Shown here piece after piece: positions 55,530 to 64,000 of a stretch of DNA of 64,000 bases. The DNA is from Rhodopseudomonas palustris (GTDB lineage: Bacteria > Pseudomonadota > Alphaproteobacteria > Rhizobiales > Xanthobacteraceae), in the NCBI RefSeq assembly GCF_034479375.1, contig NZ_CP140155.1:1364001-1428000 (forward strand), written 5' to 3'. The first letter of the stretch is position 1. Each line of letters opens with the position of its first letter. The notes below the pieces were generated by a model. It worked only from the letters and a program-made list of their open reading frames with translations, had not been told where the DNA came from and made no database searches. The translations under genes and the position numbers were made by a program.

Positions 55530-55892
55530 TTAGTGGAGACTGGGATCGGCGTAGGGAGTACCCAGCCGATACAGACGGGAGAACGTTCTGGCGTATCCAA
55601 GCTCCGGAGAAATCACCCACAGAGCCGAGGTGTAGGCCTCCTTGTCATCGGTGATGATGGGATGGCCATTGACGACGCCGGTGAGGCACAGCTCGAGGCG
55701 CTGCGCCATTTCCCAGTTGTTCAAGATGGGCGCTCTGGCAATTCGGGCCGCGCTGGGATGATCTCCACGACGAATGCGCTCAAGGTCATCTAAGAGACGA
55801 CGCAGGCGTTCGATGTCGGATCGAAGCTCGGGGACGGGAATGCGACCAGTGACCATATACGACATGACGTGCTCCATTGCTTCCGGACGCAC
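55530..55892 (-). CDS. Unknown protein between TnsA-like and AAA-protease genes
   Basis: 120 residues, not recognised. The N-terminus is MRPEAMEHVMSYMVTGRIP; an internal start (MEHVMSYM) is possible. A helical charged core, VPELRSDIERLRRLLDDLERIRRGD, precedes ELCLTGVVNGHPIITDDKEAYTSALWVISPELGYARTFSRLYRLG. It lies 23 bases upstream of the protease start and 43 after the TnsA-like stop, so it is co-transcribed; it could be an adaptor for either. Confidence 0.7.
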   Translation of the reverse strand: MRPEAMEHVMSYMVTGRIPVPELRSDIERLRRLLDDLERIRRGDHPSAARIARAPILNNWEMAQRLELCLTGVVNGHPIITDDKEAYTSALWVISPELGYARTFSRLYRLGTPYADPSLH

Positions 55893-55935
55893 GAGGTGCG
55901 CTCGGTGAAGGTGGACGGGGAGACAGAGGAAGGGA

Positions 55936-56580
55936 TCAGCCGCGGAAGCGGGAGACTATGGTGCCGGGACCAATACGAGCGTCATCGAGCTCGATCTCGA
56001 TGAACCGCTGCAGCGCCAGCGAGGCGACGACTGCTATCGCGTCGTGCCCGCTCCGAATGGCCTCCAGGCAGCTTGAGAGGGGCATGGAGCCGTTTTCCTC
56101 GAGTAGGGCGAGGATACGGACGCGATCGCCCAAGGAGGGGCGGTAGGCTGCGTATTGGAGGAGGTCACGGGCGTTCTCGAGCCTGATGCTCCCACGCAGC
56201 TCAGCTTCCTGGTGCGTCTCGTGCTGGTAGCCCATCGCCTGAGTTGCTTCGACAACCCATTCGGGCAGGGGCCGCTTTCCCAACATGGGCCGGGCGTCCA
56301 ACAGGCTGACGCCTTCGGGTCGGGTGATTGAGAAGTCCGGGACGTGGTGGCGGTTGCGGCGGCTCAGGACCAGAGGCAGGCAGGTCCAAGAGATCACCGT
56401 TGGATCGAGGTCGAGAAGGCAGCCGACGTCGCGTGCCAACTGGGTTCGAAACATTGGACGGCCCACGCACCGCACCGTGGTCTTCGGCGGAAAGAACAGG
56501 GCACCAGCCTCGTCCTGAGCGCTCTGAAGAAACTTCGAGATTTGGTGCGGCGGACGATCGGAGCGCTGGGGTCTGGACAT
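55936..56580 (-). CDS. TnsA-like endonuclease-fold protein (second copy)
   Basis: 214 residues. FRTQLARDVGCLLDLDPTVISWTCLPLVL, then RHHVPDFSITRPEGVSLLDAR, follows the TnsA N-terminal layout (acidic or Gln helix, PDF motif, then a strand with LLDAR where ExK is expected). The C-terminal helical domain (RLENARDLLQYAAYRPSLGDRVRILALLEE...LQRFIEIELDDARIGPGTIVSRF) resembles the other TnsA-like protein. In Tn7, TnsA cuts the 5' ends so that transposition is cut-and-paste. Key residues look altered, so activity is uncertain. It is the first gene of the protease operon. Confidence 0.7.
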   Translation of the reverse strand: MSRPQRSDRPPHQISKFLQSAQDEAGALFFPPKTTVRCVGRPMFRTQLARDVGCLLDLDPTVISWTCLPLVLSRRNRHHVPDFSITRPEGVSLLDARPMLGKRPLPEWVVEATQAMGYQHETHQEAELRGSIRLENARDLLQYAAYRPSLGDRVRILALLEENGSMPLSSCLEAIRSGHDAIAVVASLALQRFIEIELDDARIGPGTIVSRFRG

Positions 56581-56771
56581 GAATACGCTAGTCCCAAAGC
56601 GGATTGGGCGGCATCCGCGATACCTTCAAAAGCGAGGCGTCGTGGGTATCAGCGTATGTATGAAAAGCGCGAAGCCGCCGTGCGCGGGAGGCGCTTTCGG
56701 GAGGGTTGAAGGTTGCTGGTCTCGCTTGACATGAAGAGAACAAATAGCGAACTTTGCCGACAAGTCAATAG

Positions 56772-57035
56772 GAAAATTACCCGACGGGTTGCGCCAACAA
56801 GCGTAGTAAGAAAAGGCAGATCCATTCTTTCAATCTCGGCTTCGACTTCTCGGACAGCCGGACCACGGTAGCGTTGCGCGATGGCTCATTCGCGATCATC
56901 CAGACCGACCAGAACGACTGGGATTGGTCGAAACTGGCATGGAATGTCGGATCGCAGTGTATTGTCGATAAAGACGCGGGCGCGGCGATCCCCTTCAACT
57001 ACCTTATCCTGAAAATCTCGCCGTTCAACGATTGA
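56772..57035 (+). pseudogene. C-terminal gene remnant without a start
   Basis: After a TAG at 56769-56771 the frame is open for 87 codons to TGA 57033 and reads like a real globular end (FNLGFDFSDSRTTVALRDG, then a Trp/Asp-rich segment and IPFNYLILKISPFND). It has no ATG/GTG/TTG near its beginning. It may be the 3' part of a gene interrupted when the element to its left inserted. Family unknown. Confidence 0.4.
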
Positions 57036-57051
57036 CCGACTGTTAAACGGA

Positions 57052-57450
57052 ATGGTACGGCGGTGCATCAAGCAGTCGAAATGGGATAGAGACACCTTGG
57101 CATTGATTGTTCGCGATACCAGAAACGGGAAAGTCGGATATTACGTGATCGACGAGAGCGGCCGCGTCATCGGTTGTTTTGACGACAGTATCGATGGTCT
57201 TTTTGAGGCCATTGACCGCATCACGTCTGAACCCCGACGCGGCAAGAGCATTGTTGCCGTACCTTGTGACCTTCCCTTCGGTTATGCGGTGTTCTGTGTA
57301 ATCGACCATGACACCGATGCAATGTTCTTCATAGTCTGCGCACCGGGGCGATTGCTTTTGAAACAATATTCAACTTTGGCTGCAGCAATCTCTGCTGCAT
57401 TCGAGGATGCTAGCCTGGAACCGAATCCAGAGCCGAAGCCTCCTTCGTGA
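57052..57450 (+). CDS. Hypothetical protein
   Basis: 132 residues. The sequence has the alternating pattern of a small alpha/beta fold (DTLALIVRDTRNGKVGYYVIDESGRVIGCF, then IVAVPCDLPFGYAVFCVIDHDTDAMFFIVC). No family recognised. The ribosome site is weak. Its 3' end overlaps the convergent gene by 41 bases. Confidence 0.5.
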   Translation: MVRRCIKQSKWDRDTLALIVRDTRNGKVGYYVIDESGRVIGCFDDSIDGLFEAIDRITSEPRRGKSIVAVPCDLPFGYAVFCVIDHDTDAMFFIVCAPGRLLLKQYSTLAAAISAAFEDASLEPNPEPKPPS

Positions 57451-57763
57451 ATCCGAGTGCGCAGGTGCGTCCGCGGTGGCGTAGAGCGGCTTCGACCTTG
57501 TGATGCTTGATAATCCCTGCTCGAATGAGTGCAGCATTGTCCGGATCTTCAAGGTTCAACAAACTCCCCGCGCCAAACGTTTTCTCATATTCGAGCGCAG
57601 GGGCAATACGCCGAAGCAATGCGTCGTACCGATTTATCGAGGCGACATCGCCTCGTGCTCTGATGCTCATTTCGTAAAACTCGATCATAGCCGCGACATT
57701 TGAATAATTCGTCCGTTCTTCGGCGTATTCCATCGCGTCGATCATCACACCAATAGCCATCAT
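57410..57763 (-). CDS. Hypothetical protein
   Basis: 117 residues, mostly helical (MIDAMEYAEERTNYSNVAAMIEFYEMSIRARGDVASINRYDALLRRIAPALEYEKTF, then LEDPDNAALIRAGIIKHHKVEAALRHRGRTCALGF). No family recognised. It is downstream of the Argonaute operon in the same direction. Confidence 0.5.
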   Translation of the reverse strand: MMAIGVMIDAMEYAEERTNYSNVAAMIEFYEMSIRARGDVASINRYDALLRRIAPALEYEKTFGAGSLLNLEDPDNAALIRAGIIKHHKVEAALRHRGRTCALGFTKEASALDSVPG

Positions 57764-57794
57764 CGCGTCACCCGAAAACTATCTCCACCACAAT

Positions 57795-58001
57795 TCATTC
57801 TTCAGTCGAAATGTTATCGGCGCAATAGGCGAGCTGTTTGCTGTCTGAAATCGATACTGAGGGATACCCGGACAGCCGGGTTCTGAATTTGATGTCGCAC
57901 ACAACGGCACGCCGTTGAGAATCAAGATAGCCTGAAACACCGTACGAAAATGTGTCCCGGCCGGAATATTCGTTATGGTGCTGACTGTTGGGGGCGCTCA
58001 C
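57795..58001 (-). CDS. Possible small protein coupled to the Argonaute gene
   Basis: 68 residues from a GTG that overlaps the Argonaute stop (GTGTGA). The sequence [39 protein letters not shown] looks beta-rich. Codon statistics are only weakly coding-like. If real, it would be the third gene of the operon. Confidence 0.35.
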   Translation of the reverse strand: MSAPNSQHHNEYSGRDTFSYGVSGYLDSQRRAVVCDIKFRTRLSGYPSVSISDSKQLAYCADNISTEE

Positions 58002-59554
58002 ACATAGAATTTGAACGGCTGACGCTCCTGTCCCTTTGCAGATCCCATCGTGAGAACATCGCCAACCATGCGCGCGAACCGAACGGTCACCGGTAAGCCG
58101 TCATTGAAGTTGCACGAATTGTAGTTGATCTTAGTAAGTCCCATGATGTCGGTAAGCACCGTACCGATGTCCGGCTTTGCAAGCTTGCTTCTCATCACGG
58201 TGATGTGGAGCGGGTTTGGTGTTTCTGGCCCAATGTATGTATCCAATTGTGGCACATATCCCGTCGTCCAGAGATAGGCAGTCTTTTCATCAAGCAGAAG
58301 CGCCGTTCCACGCAGGACCGGGTAGTCACCATCGCGAAACAACTTGGTCTCACCACCTGTCGGTCGAATTCGCACGCCGATAACATTGGTCTCCTTGGGG
58401 GAGGCCTCGACGAAGGCGTTCCACTCTTCGTCATTGAAGTAGGTCTGGCCGTGGATGAAGAGTTCGTTTGGAGGCTCGCCGTGTGTCTCGGCGTAGGTCT
58501 GTAAGACGAGGGAAAGAAGGTTTTTCGCTGCAGGTGCCCTAAGATGAAACTCATAGTCTCCGGTCTTCCATGGACCATTGGCACCGCGGAAGACGACACC
58601 ATCTCCCTCGTTGAGAAACATCTGAGCCGCGCAACAGGCATGACCATTAGGATCGTTCGGTAGGCTCTTATAGACCATGCCGATATAGCAAACACCGGGT
58701 CGAACGTGGGCCAGACGCCAAGGAGGCTTCGGCTGGGTCTTGTAATAGAGACCCGTTGCCAGATTCCATGCGACGGTCGCACCGTCCTGCGTCTTTCGCT
58801 GCGGGTACCCCGCCTTGTTTACAAACGCGCCGGGCGCTATCGTCGTCTCACGAATAAGCTGTGTTGGGGCAATTGCGAGGAATTCGGCTTTGATCCTGCG
58901 ATGAAAGTCCGGAACGTCCTCAAAGATGGCTTCCTCGGTCTGATCAACAACTCCCATCAGAGCAAGCAACGGAATATTCTCTTTCGCCTTCTGCCGTTTG
59001 GTGAAGTCTCCCTTTTCCATCGGCAGACCGGTCCGCTTGGACTGAGGCCTGCAACGCTCGTATACGATTTCCGGCAGCACAAGAATCCAGACATCGACCG
59101 ATCGCTCGTCGTTGCGCAAGTGTTGCTTGACGCGGTCGATATACAGACGAGCAACTTTGTCCACTGCCTCGTTCAGGTTGACGATCCGGGTCGCGCGATC
59201 GATGTCCTTGAGATTGATCGAAAGAGCGCTGCATTCGTCTGGTTCGAAAGAGATTCCAAATGCCGCTTCGAGACCGGGAAAGTTCGCTAAATGCAGCCGT
59301 TCTTTCTTCTCACCCTTCACAGGCGGTGGAACTTGGACTCCAATATGGAGCAGGTGCCCCCACTTCCTGAAGTGCCCAATTCCCTCGGGAGTCCCGACCA
59401 CACCAACTCGAATATCCCGAGTCTTCTTCGCCCTGGCATGGGGACCGTAGAGGAATAATCCGTCCTTAGGGTGCGGACTGAGCTGCGAAAACCCAAACTC
59501 CAGCTGTGGCTCTCCGAAATGCTCGGCTCGAAGCGACCTCTCAGGAAACTTCAT
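57998..59554 (-). CDS. Short prokaryotic Argonaute (MID-PIWI)
   Basis: 518 residues, the size of short pAgos, which lack N and PAZ domains. The MID region (about 150-270) has [22 protein letters not shown] with the K/Q residues (K222, Q232) that bind a guide 5' phosphate. The PIWI part (about 280-518) contains [26 protein letters not shown] and the typical ending [23 protein letters not shown] to a terminal PFKFYV. The first catalytic Asp is replaced (VCYIG), so slicing is unlikely; short pAgos use a guide to sense invader nucleic acid and switch on a partner effector. The ATG overlaps the effector stop (ATGA), so both are made together. Confidence 0.93.
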   Translation of the reverse strand: MKFPERSLRAEHFGEPQLEFGFSQLSPHPKDGLFLYGPHARAKKTRDIRVGVVGTPEGIGHFRKWGHLLHIGVQVPPPVKGEKKERLHLANFPGLEAAFGISFEPDECSALSINLKDIDRATRIVNLNEAVDKVARLYIDRVKQHLRNDERSVDVWILVLPEIVYERCRPQSKRTGLPMEKGDFTKRQKAKENIPLLALMGVVDQTEEAIFEDVPDFHRRIKAEFLAIAPTQLIRETTIAPGAFVNKAGYPQRKTQDGATVAWNLATGLYYKTQPKPPWRLAHVRPGVCYIGMVYKSLPNDPNGHACCAAQMFLNEGDGVVFRGANGPWKTGDYEFHLRAPAAKNLLSLVLQTYAETHGEPPNELFIHGQTYFNDEEWNAFVEASPKETNVIGVRIRPTGGETKLFRDGDYPVLRGTALLLDEKTAYLWTTGYVPQLDTYIGPETPNPLHITVMRSKLAKPDIGTVLTDIMGLTKINYNSCNFNDGLPVTVRFARMVGDVLTMGSAKGQERQPFKFYV

Positions 59555-61464
59555 ACGTCAACCTCATCCTCGTCGGGGCGGCCGAGCGTGCTGGTGTCGG
59601 CTTCTTCTTCGTCTGCGTCGAGAACATCGGGAAGAGCGGTGCTCACCGGTGACGTGAACAGCATTGGAGCTGCGTCGATTACGAGCGTTGCATTGGTAGC
59701 AAGCGATAGTCGGATGTAAGCGGAGTCGCCCGACAATAGCTCCAAAAACGCGAGCATTCGCCCATGCCACTGCTTGTTACGCCACCCCTTGCAAACGTTT
59801 CTGCGCAGCCGATGCATTTTCCTGACATCATCGATGCCAAGCCCTTCTGGGGTATCATTGTCGATAGAGAACAGGACTCTTGATTTGAGCTTCATGTGCC
59901 AGAAAGGCCAGAAGTAGGGCATCGCGGTAAGCCCAAATTGCCAAATATGCCCCTTGGCAACATTGCGAAGCATGGATGATCGTCGGTCGCCCTGTTTGCC
60001 CCAAGGAATACGATGTCCAGTTGGAACCTGAGCGGCGGAGGCGTGTACACCAACTCCGTTCGAATAGTAATACTCAACGAAGCCCGTCTCTCTACAGAAT
60101 GAAAGCCACGCCTTCTTGATCATGGCGACGATCAGGTTGGACGCAACCTGTCGATCGATCCCGATTGCATGGTGGCCTTGTTCGATGAATTCCAGCAACG
60201 GAATCTCGTGTTTCAGCCTGAAGCGACCAACAGACGCGAAAGCACTGTCGACTTCCGACTGATCAGCGAAGGTGACAATCCCTTCTTTCTGTTTCTCGGC
60301 GGGATAGTGAAACTCCTCGAGTGCCCGATCGAGCAATCGATCGTCGATCACACCTGACCCTTCGAAATATCGAATGAAGTCAGGTGCTTCGGCGACACGG
60401 AGCCAGTTTGAGGTCAATCGCTCCGGCTCGTCTACAAGCGGAATCGCACCGCGGCGCCTGAAGATCTCCCAGTTGGGATTAATCAATGGTTCGCCCGCAG
60501 CGCGCAGGACTCTTTGGCGCTGCAATGCGTCGAGCAGGAGGCCTACACCTTCTCCCCAACCGCGAACGAAATCCACAGTAACGGCATCCCCGACGCCCTT
60601 GACCTTCTTTCCCTGCTCGAGTCGCATCGGAATGATGAACCGGGTATCTCCGAGCTCTTTGGCCATCTCGAGTGCGATGTCCAAATCATCCTGAACGTGC
60701 TGATCGGCGAGAGTGGCATCTCGGCAAACCAGTAGGATCTTTGCCGCTCGATACTGCAGGGCTTGGTTGATCTCCCTGCGCCATCGATCGCCTGGTTGGA
60801 GCGTCAAGATGTCAGCAAATACGCGGTAGCCCTCGGCCTCGAGCTTGGGAGCGAGCCACAGGGCGAATTCGTCATCAATCGGCGATGCCTTGATCAGAAA
60901 TATCGTGTCTCGTGCAGCCGCGGGAACGTTGCTGTCCGTCTTTGAAGGTAGAAGGTCCGCCAGTACAGCTGGAATTTGTCCTTGCTTTGCTAGAGCCTTT
61001 TCGACTGCCTCAGTGAGAACCGTTCCCAGGACTGCGGTACTCTGAATCCAGAGCTTTTGGTGAACTGTTTCGATGTCAGGATACTTGCGTAGGAGGGCGT
61101 TTAAATCATCTGGCCCGAAAATGTCGCCTGGGCCTTGCAACGCCGGCCCGATAACCTCGCTAAGGACGCTCTTGTTCTTTGGTGTGAGCGGTGTTGATGT
61201 CGCTAAGATGTATCGCTTCGGCTGCAAGCGCTGGATTGCTTGGCCTTCCTTCGCCATCGTCGCCTTTAGGTGCGAAAAGCCGGAGCGATGATAGTGCTTC
61301 GCCTGAAGAATGATGTCGCCATCGGCTGAAGCATGGCGACCATCCATCCCAGAGTCTGGCCCCTCGGGAAATGCCTCGAAACGCTTGCCAATCTCACGGC
61401 CTATTAAGTCGCGAGTTAAGTCTTCGAATTCGTTGTGAGACAGACTCGAAAAATCGTATGCCAT
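59551..61464 (-). CDS. Mrr-like nuclease + TIR + APAZ-like effector of the short Argonaute
   Basis: About 637 residues from ATG 61464 ([16 protein letters not shown]); an upstream ATG at 61488 adds 8. Numbering below is from 61488. Residues about 10-135 are an Mrr-type restriction domain: [20 protein letters not shown] (D49) and IILQAKHY (Q62-x-K64), so the active-site set looks intact. Residues about 193-325 form a TIR domain ([37 protein letters not shown] with a candidate catalytic E239, KILLVCRDA). Residues about 335-615 match the APAZ layout that docks on the pAgo, ending [19 protein letters not shown] and FTSPVS. The tail is acidic. TIR partners deplete NAD+; a nuclease would cut DNA. 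Having both on one protein is the unusual point. Confidence 0.9.
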   Translation of the reverse strand: MAYDFSSLSHNEFEDLTRDLIGREIGKRFEAFPEGPDSGMDGRHASADGDIILQAKHYHRSGFSHLKATMAKEGQAIQRLQPKRYILATSTPLTPKNKSVLSEVIGPALQGPGDIFGPDDLNALLRKYPDIETVHQKLWIQSTAVLGTVLTEAVEKALAKQGQIPAVLADLLPSKTDSNVPAAARDTIFLIKASPIDDEFALWLAPKLEAEGYRVFADILTLQPGDRWRREINQALQYRAAKILLVCRDATLADQHVQDDLDIALEMAKELGDTRFIIPMRLEQGKKVKGVGDAVTVDFVRGWGEGVGLLLDALQRQRVLRAAGEPLINPNWEIFRRRGAIPLVDEPERLTSNWLRVAEAPDFIRYFEGSGVIDDRLLDRALEEFHYPAEKQKEGIVTFADQSEVDSAFASVGRFRLKHEIPLLEFIEQGHHAIGIDRQVASNLIVAMIKKAWLSFCRETGFVEYYYSNGVGVHASAAQVPTGHRIPWGKQGDRRSSMLRNVAKGHIWQFGLTAMPYFWPFWHMKLKSRVLFSIDNDTPEGLGIDDVRKMHRLRRNVCKGWRNKQWHGRMLAFLELLSGDSAYIRLSLATNATLVIDAAPMLFTSPVSTALPDVLDADEEEADTSTLGRPDEDEVDV

Positions 61465-61591
61465 AATGCCAGAATGGTCTCTGTTCATGGGCAGTCAAGA
61501 AGCCATTGATGCATGTTAGCGACACTTGGCGTTTTCCAACAACAAAACGGACTAGCTATGGATAGCCGGGATCGGCGGCTAGGAGCGTATG

Positions 61592-61711
61592 CTAAAATCT
61601 CCAAGCCACCAGCGCCGCAAGAAAGATCAACACGGCAGCGCAAACCGCCTGCATCCCTACCGCACTAATTCTGAAACCCCATAAGCTCACTTCAAGCTTC
61701 GGCTCACGCAT
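61592..61711 (-). CDS. Small single-span membrane protein (39 residues)
   Basis: MREPKLEVSLWGFRISAVGM followed by a hydrophobic helix (AVCAAVLIFLAALVAW) and RF at the end. GGAG lies 9 bases before the ATG at 61711. It is in the 61489-61809 gap upstream of the effector gene and in the same direction. Too short for the usual ORF cut-offs. Function unknown. Confidence 0.55.
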   Translation of the reverse strand: MREPKLEVSLWGFRISAVGMQAVCAAVLIFLAALVAWRF

Positions 61712-61809
61712 GACGCAGTTCTCCATTCAATCTCTGAGAACTGGCTCGCGGGGGGATTTCCTTTTGTCCCTCGTTTTCGAATGGTCGTCAACCGTGAGCC
61801 GCATTTCAT

Positions 61810-62802
61810 TCACGAAGGCTTTTGAAGCGGCTTTGAAGGGCCATTAAAGGCCCTTTGAAAGTTCACAGGCGTGTTGGGGCAGGGGCCAGCAAATCCGCGA
61901 GAAATGTCACAAGACTGATTCGGAGCGGACGATCCCATCGTGAAACTATCTCGCAAGTTTCTTTGGCAACTTTCCAGATGTCCCGGTTCAGGATGAACTG
62001 CACGGTTCGGGGAGGGGGACTTGGCAAACTGGAGCACAACCGTTCCGAAGCCTCGGTCTAGACGAACCGGATCGACTTCATTCACCCTTCCTCCGTGGCC
62101 AGTCGAATAGAACTGGATCCGGTCGTTTTCCGTGTCGATCGCCGCCATCGTCAAGACGCCAGAGTGGACGGCGCTGGTATCTATCGAGATCCGATTCTCA
62201 GTTACAACCGGGTACGGTGGCATCAACGGAGAGTGACCGTGAACGACAATATGCGAGAGCGGTCCCACGTGATCTAAGAACGGTGCCCTGATTTGGAGAA
62301 GAGCCGTCAAATCTTGACGGTCAATTGGATCGCTGGGGTCGATCCCAGCATGAACAAATGCATATCTGCCGATACATTCGATCAACGAGGCGGATTGAAG
62401 AATGCGGAGGTGTTCGGGATATCGAGTCTTGATGAGCGCGAGATCGTCAAAGGAGTACGAATCCGAGTTGCCCAAGTATGAGGTGAGGGTGGAGATTGCA
62501 CCACGATCAAACCAGCCGTGCACCAGCCTCTGTGAAGTCAACGCGTCGCGAAAAAGGAAGTCGTGGTTGCCAATGAGGAGGCGGCTTTCGGGCCAGCGCC
62601 GGAGCGTCTCGCAAACGATATCCATCGCTCGGCGACTGTCAGGCCCACGATCAACGATGTCTCCCAGGAAATAGACTCGAGGACCCTGCGGGGCTCGAGC
62701 TGACTGATCCTCAATGAAATCGATCAGAGATGCCAGGAGGTCGGCACGTCCGTGCACGTCCCCTATGGCGCACACCGTCGAAGGCAAATCCAGCAGGGTC
62801 AT
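61810..62802 (-). CDS. Serine/threonine-type metallophosphatase (calcineurin-like)
   Basis: 330 residues. The metallophosphoesterase motifs are complete and in order: GDVHGRADLL, GDIVDRGPDSR, GNHDFLFRD, FVHAGIDP and VVHGHSP, typical of bacterial PrpA/ApaH-like phosphatases acting on phosphoproteins or dinucleoside polyphosphates. The last 70 residues are Ser/Pro/Asn-rich and differ from the family; a hairpin-like AAGGGCC/GGCCCTT lies within its end. It is in the same orientation as the Argonaute operon but 320 bases away. A link to defence is unproven. Confidence 0.85.
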   Translation of the reverse strand: MTLLDLPSTVCAIGDVHGRADLLASLIDFIEDQSARAPQGPRVYFLGDIVDRGPDSRRAMDIVCETLRRWPESRLLIGNHDFLFRDALTSQRLVHGWFDRGAISTLTSYLGNSDSYSFDDLALIKTRYPEHLRILQSASLIECIGRYAFVHAGIDPSDPIDRQDLTALLQIRAPFLDHVGPLSHIVVHGHSPLMPPYPVVTENRISIDTSAVHSGVLTMAAIDTENDRIQFYSTGHGGRVNEVDPVRLDRGFGTVVLQFAKSPSPNRAVHPEPGHLESCQRNLRDSFTMGSSAPNQSCDISRGFAGPCPNTPVNFQRAFNGPSKPLQKPS

Positions 62803-62982
62803 GGCGCCGTCCAGTTTTGGTTTAGATTTCGCGGATCCTTACGGGACATTTGCTTCGGAAAGCTTTGCGTTCGAGAACAGGAGAGGGATGGCGGCCCCCG
62901 GATCTCCCTTGGATTGTCAGTTTGGATTTTTTGCCACCTCAACCAGGCTGGACTCGATGTTCATGATATGTTCTTATGCGCC

Positions 62983-63378
62983 ATGTCCGATCGACCTGCA
63001 AGCTGGCGTATGCCCACCCCGAAGCAAATGGAGAAACTCGCTGCGGAAGCATCCCGGAAGGGCGCTCCGGAAAGCCGTCCATGGGGTGATATACCTGACG
63101 AGTACTGGCGAGCTGTACTTGCCGAACCACAAGCTCAGGAGAGCCCTGACGGCCGTGTAACCCGGCAGCGTCTGTCTTCGCTGGCCAGCCAGATTCTGCG
63201 CATCTCGTGTCGCCGCTGCGACCGTTTGATCGAAATCCAAACGGCGGACGCCATCCGGCTCTACGGGGAGGACGCGAGCACTGGCGACGTTGCCCGAAAG
63301 CTCCTCGGCACCATTTGCCAATCGCGCACAGGTCGCCACGAAGAAGACGGGTGCTGGCCCACAGTACGGGCGATCTGA
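62983..63378 (+). CDS. Hypothetical protein with two-Cys motif
   Basis: 131 residues from ATG 62983 (MSDRPASWRMPTPKQ). The middle has ISCRRCDRLIEIQTADAIRLYGEDASTGDVARKLL, with one CxxC-type pair (CRRC), and the end has HEEDGCWPTVRAI. It resembles small uncharacterised proteins common in rhizobial accessory regions; no function is known. It is divergent from the phosphatase. Confidence 0.6.
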   Translation: MSDRPASWRMPTPKQMEKLAAEASRKGAPESRPWGDIPDEYWRAVLAEPQAQESPDGRVTRQRLSSLASQILRISCRRCDRLIEIQTADAIRLYGEDASTGDVARKLLGTICQSRTGRHEEDGCWPTVRAI

Positions 63379-63482
63379 CTGACCTTCGACCCGTGAGCGT
63401 GGCATGGCTCCGAAGCACCATCCGACGCCGCTTTCCGGAGGCGACCGAAAGGCCTGAAGAACGAGCTTGGCAAAGCTCGCGC

Positions 63483-63635
63483 AATGACGATGATGCTCGC
63501 GGCCCGGTCGGTAGAAATCCGGGCGAGGGGCGAAGTACTCATTCAGCAGGCCGACAGTTGCTCTGCGAGAGTTGGAACGAGCGCATGTGGACTGATGGGG
63601 GAGCGGTCGATCCGTCACCGACTGAGTGCGAAGTG
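63483..63635 (+). CDS. Possible small ORF
   Basis: About 50 residues (MTMMLAARSVEIRARGEVL). The frame is open from 63399 with a coding-like helix start (PKGLKNELGKARAMT), but no start codon precedes 63483 and the ribosome site is poor. It may be a fragment. Nothing else was recognised in 63379-63698. Confidence 0.25.
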
Positions 63636-63698
63636 ACCACTTGAGTGACGATCTGAGCGTTAAGATCGATGCGTTCATTGAGTCGATTTCGGATGTGA

Positions 63699-64000
63699 CT
63701 AACGATCGATCCGAAGAAAATGCCCGGTCAACCAAACCGACATGTATGCGATGAATTCACCAATAGTTTTCAAGCGGATCGCAACTGTTCGTAATATTTT
63801 GGCGTAATCGCTCGTTCTTTCCCGTACTAATTGCTCCATGAGATATCCACTGGCGCTCTCGCGGTAGGGCCGGGCGGCATCGGTCGTCCAAGCATAACGC
63901 AGGAATTCGATCACGACATTGATATGCGAGATCGGATCGGCGACGGTGCCGCCAATCATTTTGCTGATCTCTTTGAAGAAGTATCCGGGACATTGCCCCG
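63699..64000 (-). CDS. Partial hypothetical protein running off the right edge
   Basis: The frame is open through the window end, so the start lies beyond it. Visible: GYFFKEISKMIGGTVADPISHINVVIEFLRYAWTTD, a charged middle, then a C-terminal helix (IRLKTIGEFIAYMSVWLTGHFLRIDR) that is moderately hydrophobic. An internal ATG at 63959 would give 86 residues. No family recognised. Confidence 0.45.
   Translation of the reverse strand, partial: GQCPGYFFKEISKMIGGTVADPISHINVVIEFLRYAWTTDAARPYRESASGYLMEQLVRERTSDYAKILRTVAIRLKTIGEFIAYMSVWLTGHFLRIDR

Noticed and set aside
56741..56762. TGTCGGCAAAGTTCGCTA on the minus strand, paired with TGTCGGAATTCGACGCTA at 35400 as terminal inverted repeats
   Set aside because: The match is only partial, there is no target-site duplication (CGTAT versus AGTCA) and no further internal copies; chance cannot be excluded.
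61674..61684. ACCCCATAAG similar to the left-end repeats, first taken for a transposon end site
   Set aside because: It is isolated and lies inside the 39-residue membrane-protein ORF, where it is explained by coding sequence.

Overview
The window looks like the chromosome of a high-GC alphaproteobacterium of the Rhodopseudomonas/Bradyrhizobium group. Evidence: the gene content and order (SecDF-YajC, TrmFO, cobalt-type nitrile hydratase, MHS-type transporter), two SOS boxes of the alphaproteobacterial form GAAC-N7-GAAC, and many copies of the palindromic 'HPEE..RLEGW' intergenic repeat common in this group. The assignment is inferred from sequence character, not from a database match.

Bases 1-35,150 are mostly ordinary core genome: a LysM/M23 lipoprotein, a DUF815 ATPase, yajC-secD-secF, a Mth938-like protein and an NDUFAF6-like protein, trmFO, small DUF proteins, a K+ channel, uvrA and ssb (both with LexA boxes), a CBS-domain membrane protein, mazG, queC, a serine hydrolase, the nitrile hydratase operon, an enoyl-CoA hydratase, a UvrD-like helicase, a collagen-like secreted protein and an MFS symporter. 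One small insertion of lower GC (about 14.3-16.5 kb) carries a DUF5131 (phage Gp37/Gp68) protein and its TcmP partner. Four palindromic repeats lie between convergent gene pairs; two more units are embedded in frame inside uvrA.

From about 35.3 kb to the right edge the sequence is an accessory island of lower GC. A TetR / cytochrome b561 / RND efflux module (35.7-41.4 kb) is bracketed by two same-orientation arrays of a TTACCCCATAAAGACG-type repeat with nearly identical internal spacing, which look like two left ends of a Tn7-like element. Next come genes of unknown role (a PIN-domain protein and a 392-residue protein among them). Then comes a Tn7-like transposition module on the minus strand: TnsA-like (apparently frameshifted), TnsB (DD35E), TnsC and two different TniQ proteins. 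Upstream of it in the same direction is a three-gene set: a second TnsA-like protein, a 120-residue protein and a soluble FtsH-like AAA+/M41 protease.

The right end holds the most striking system: a two-gene short Argonaute operon (57,998-61,464). Its effector is a three-part fusion of an Mrr-like nuclease, a TIR domain and an APAZ-like domain, translationally coupled to a short MID-PIWI Argonaute with a degenerate PIWI site. It is probably an abortive-infection or anti-plasmid defence system with two potential effector activities. A metallophosphatase and small unknown genes follow, and a partial gene runs off the right edge. No recognisable right end of the transposon is in the window, so the element may continue beyond it.
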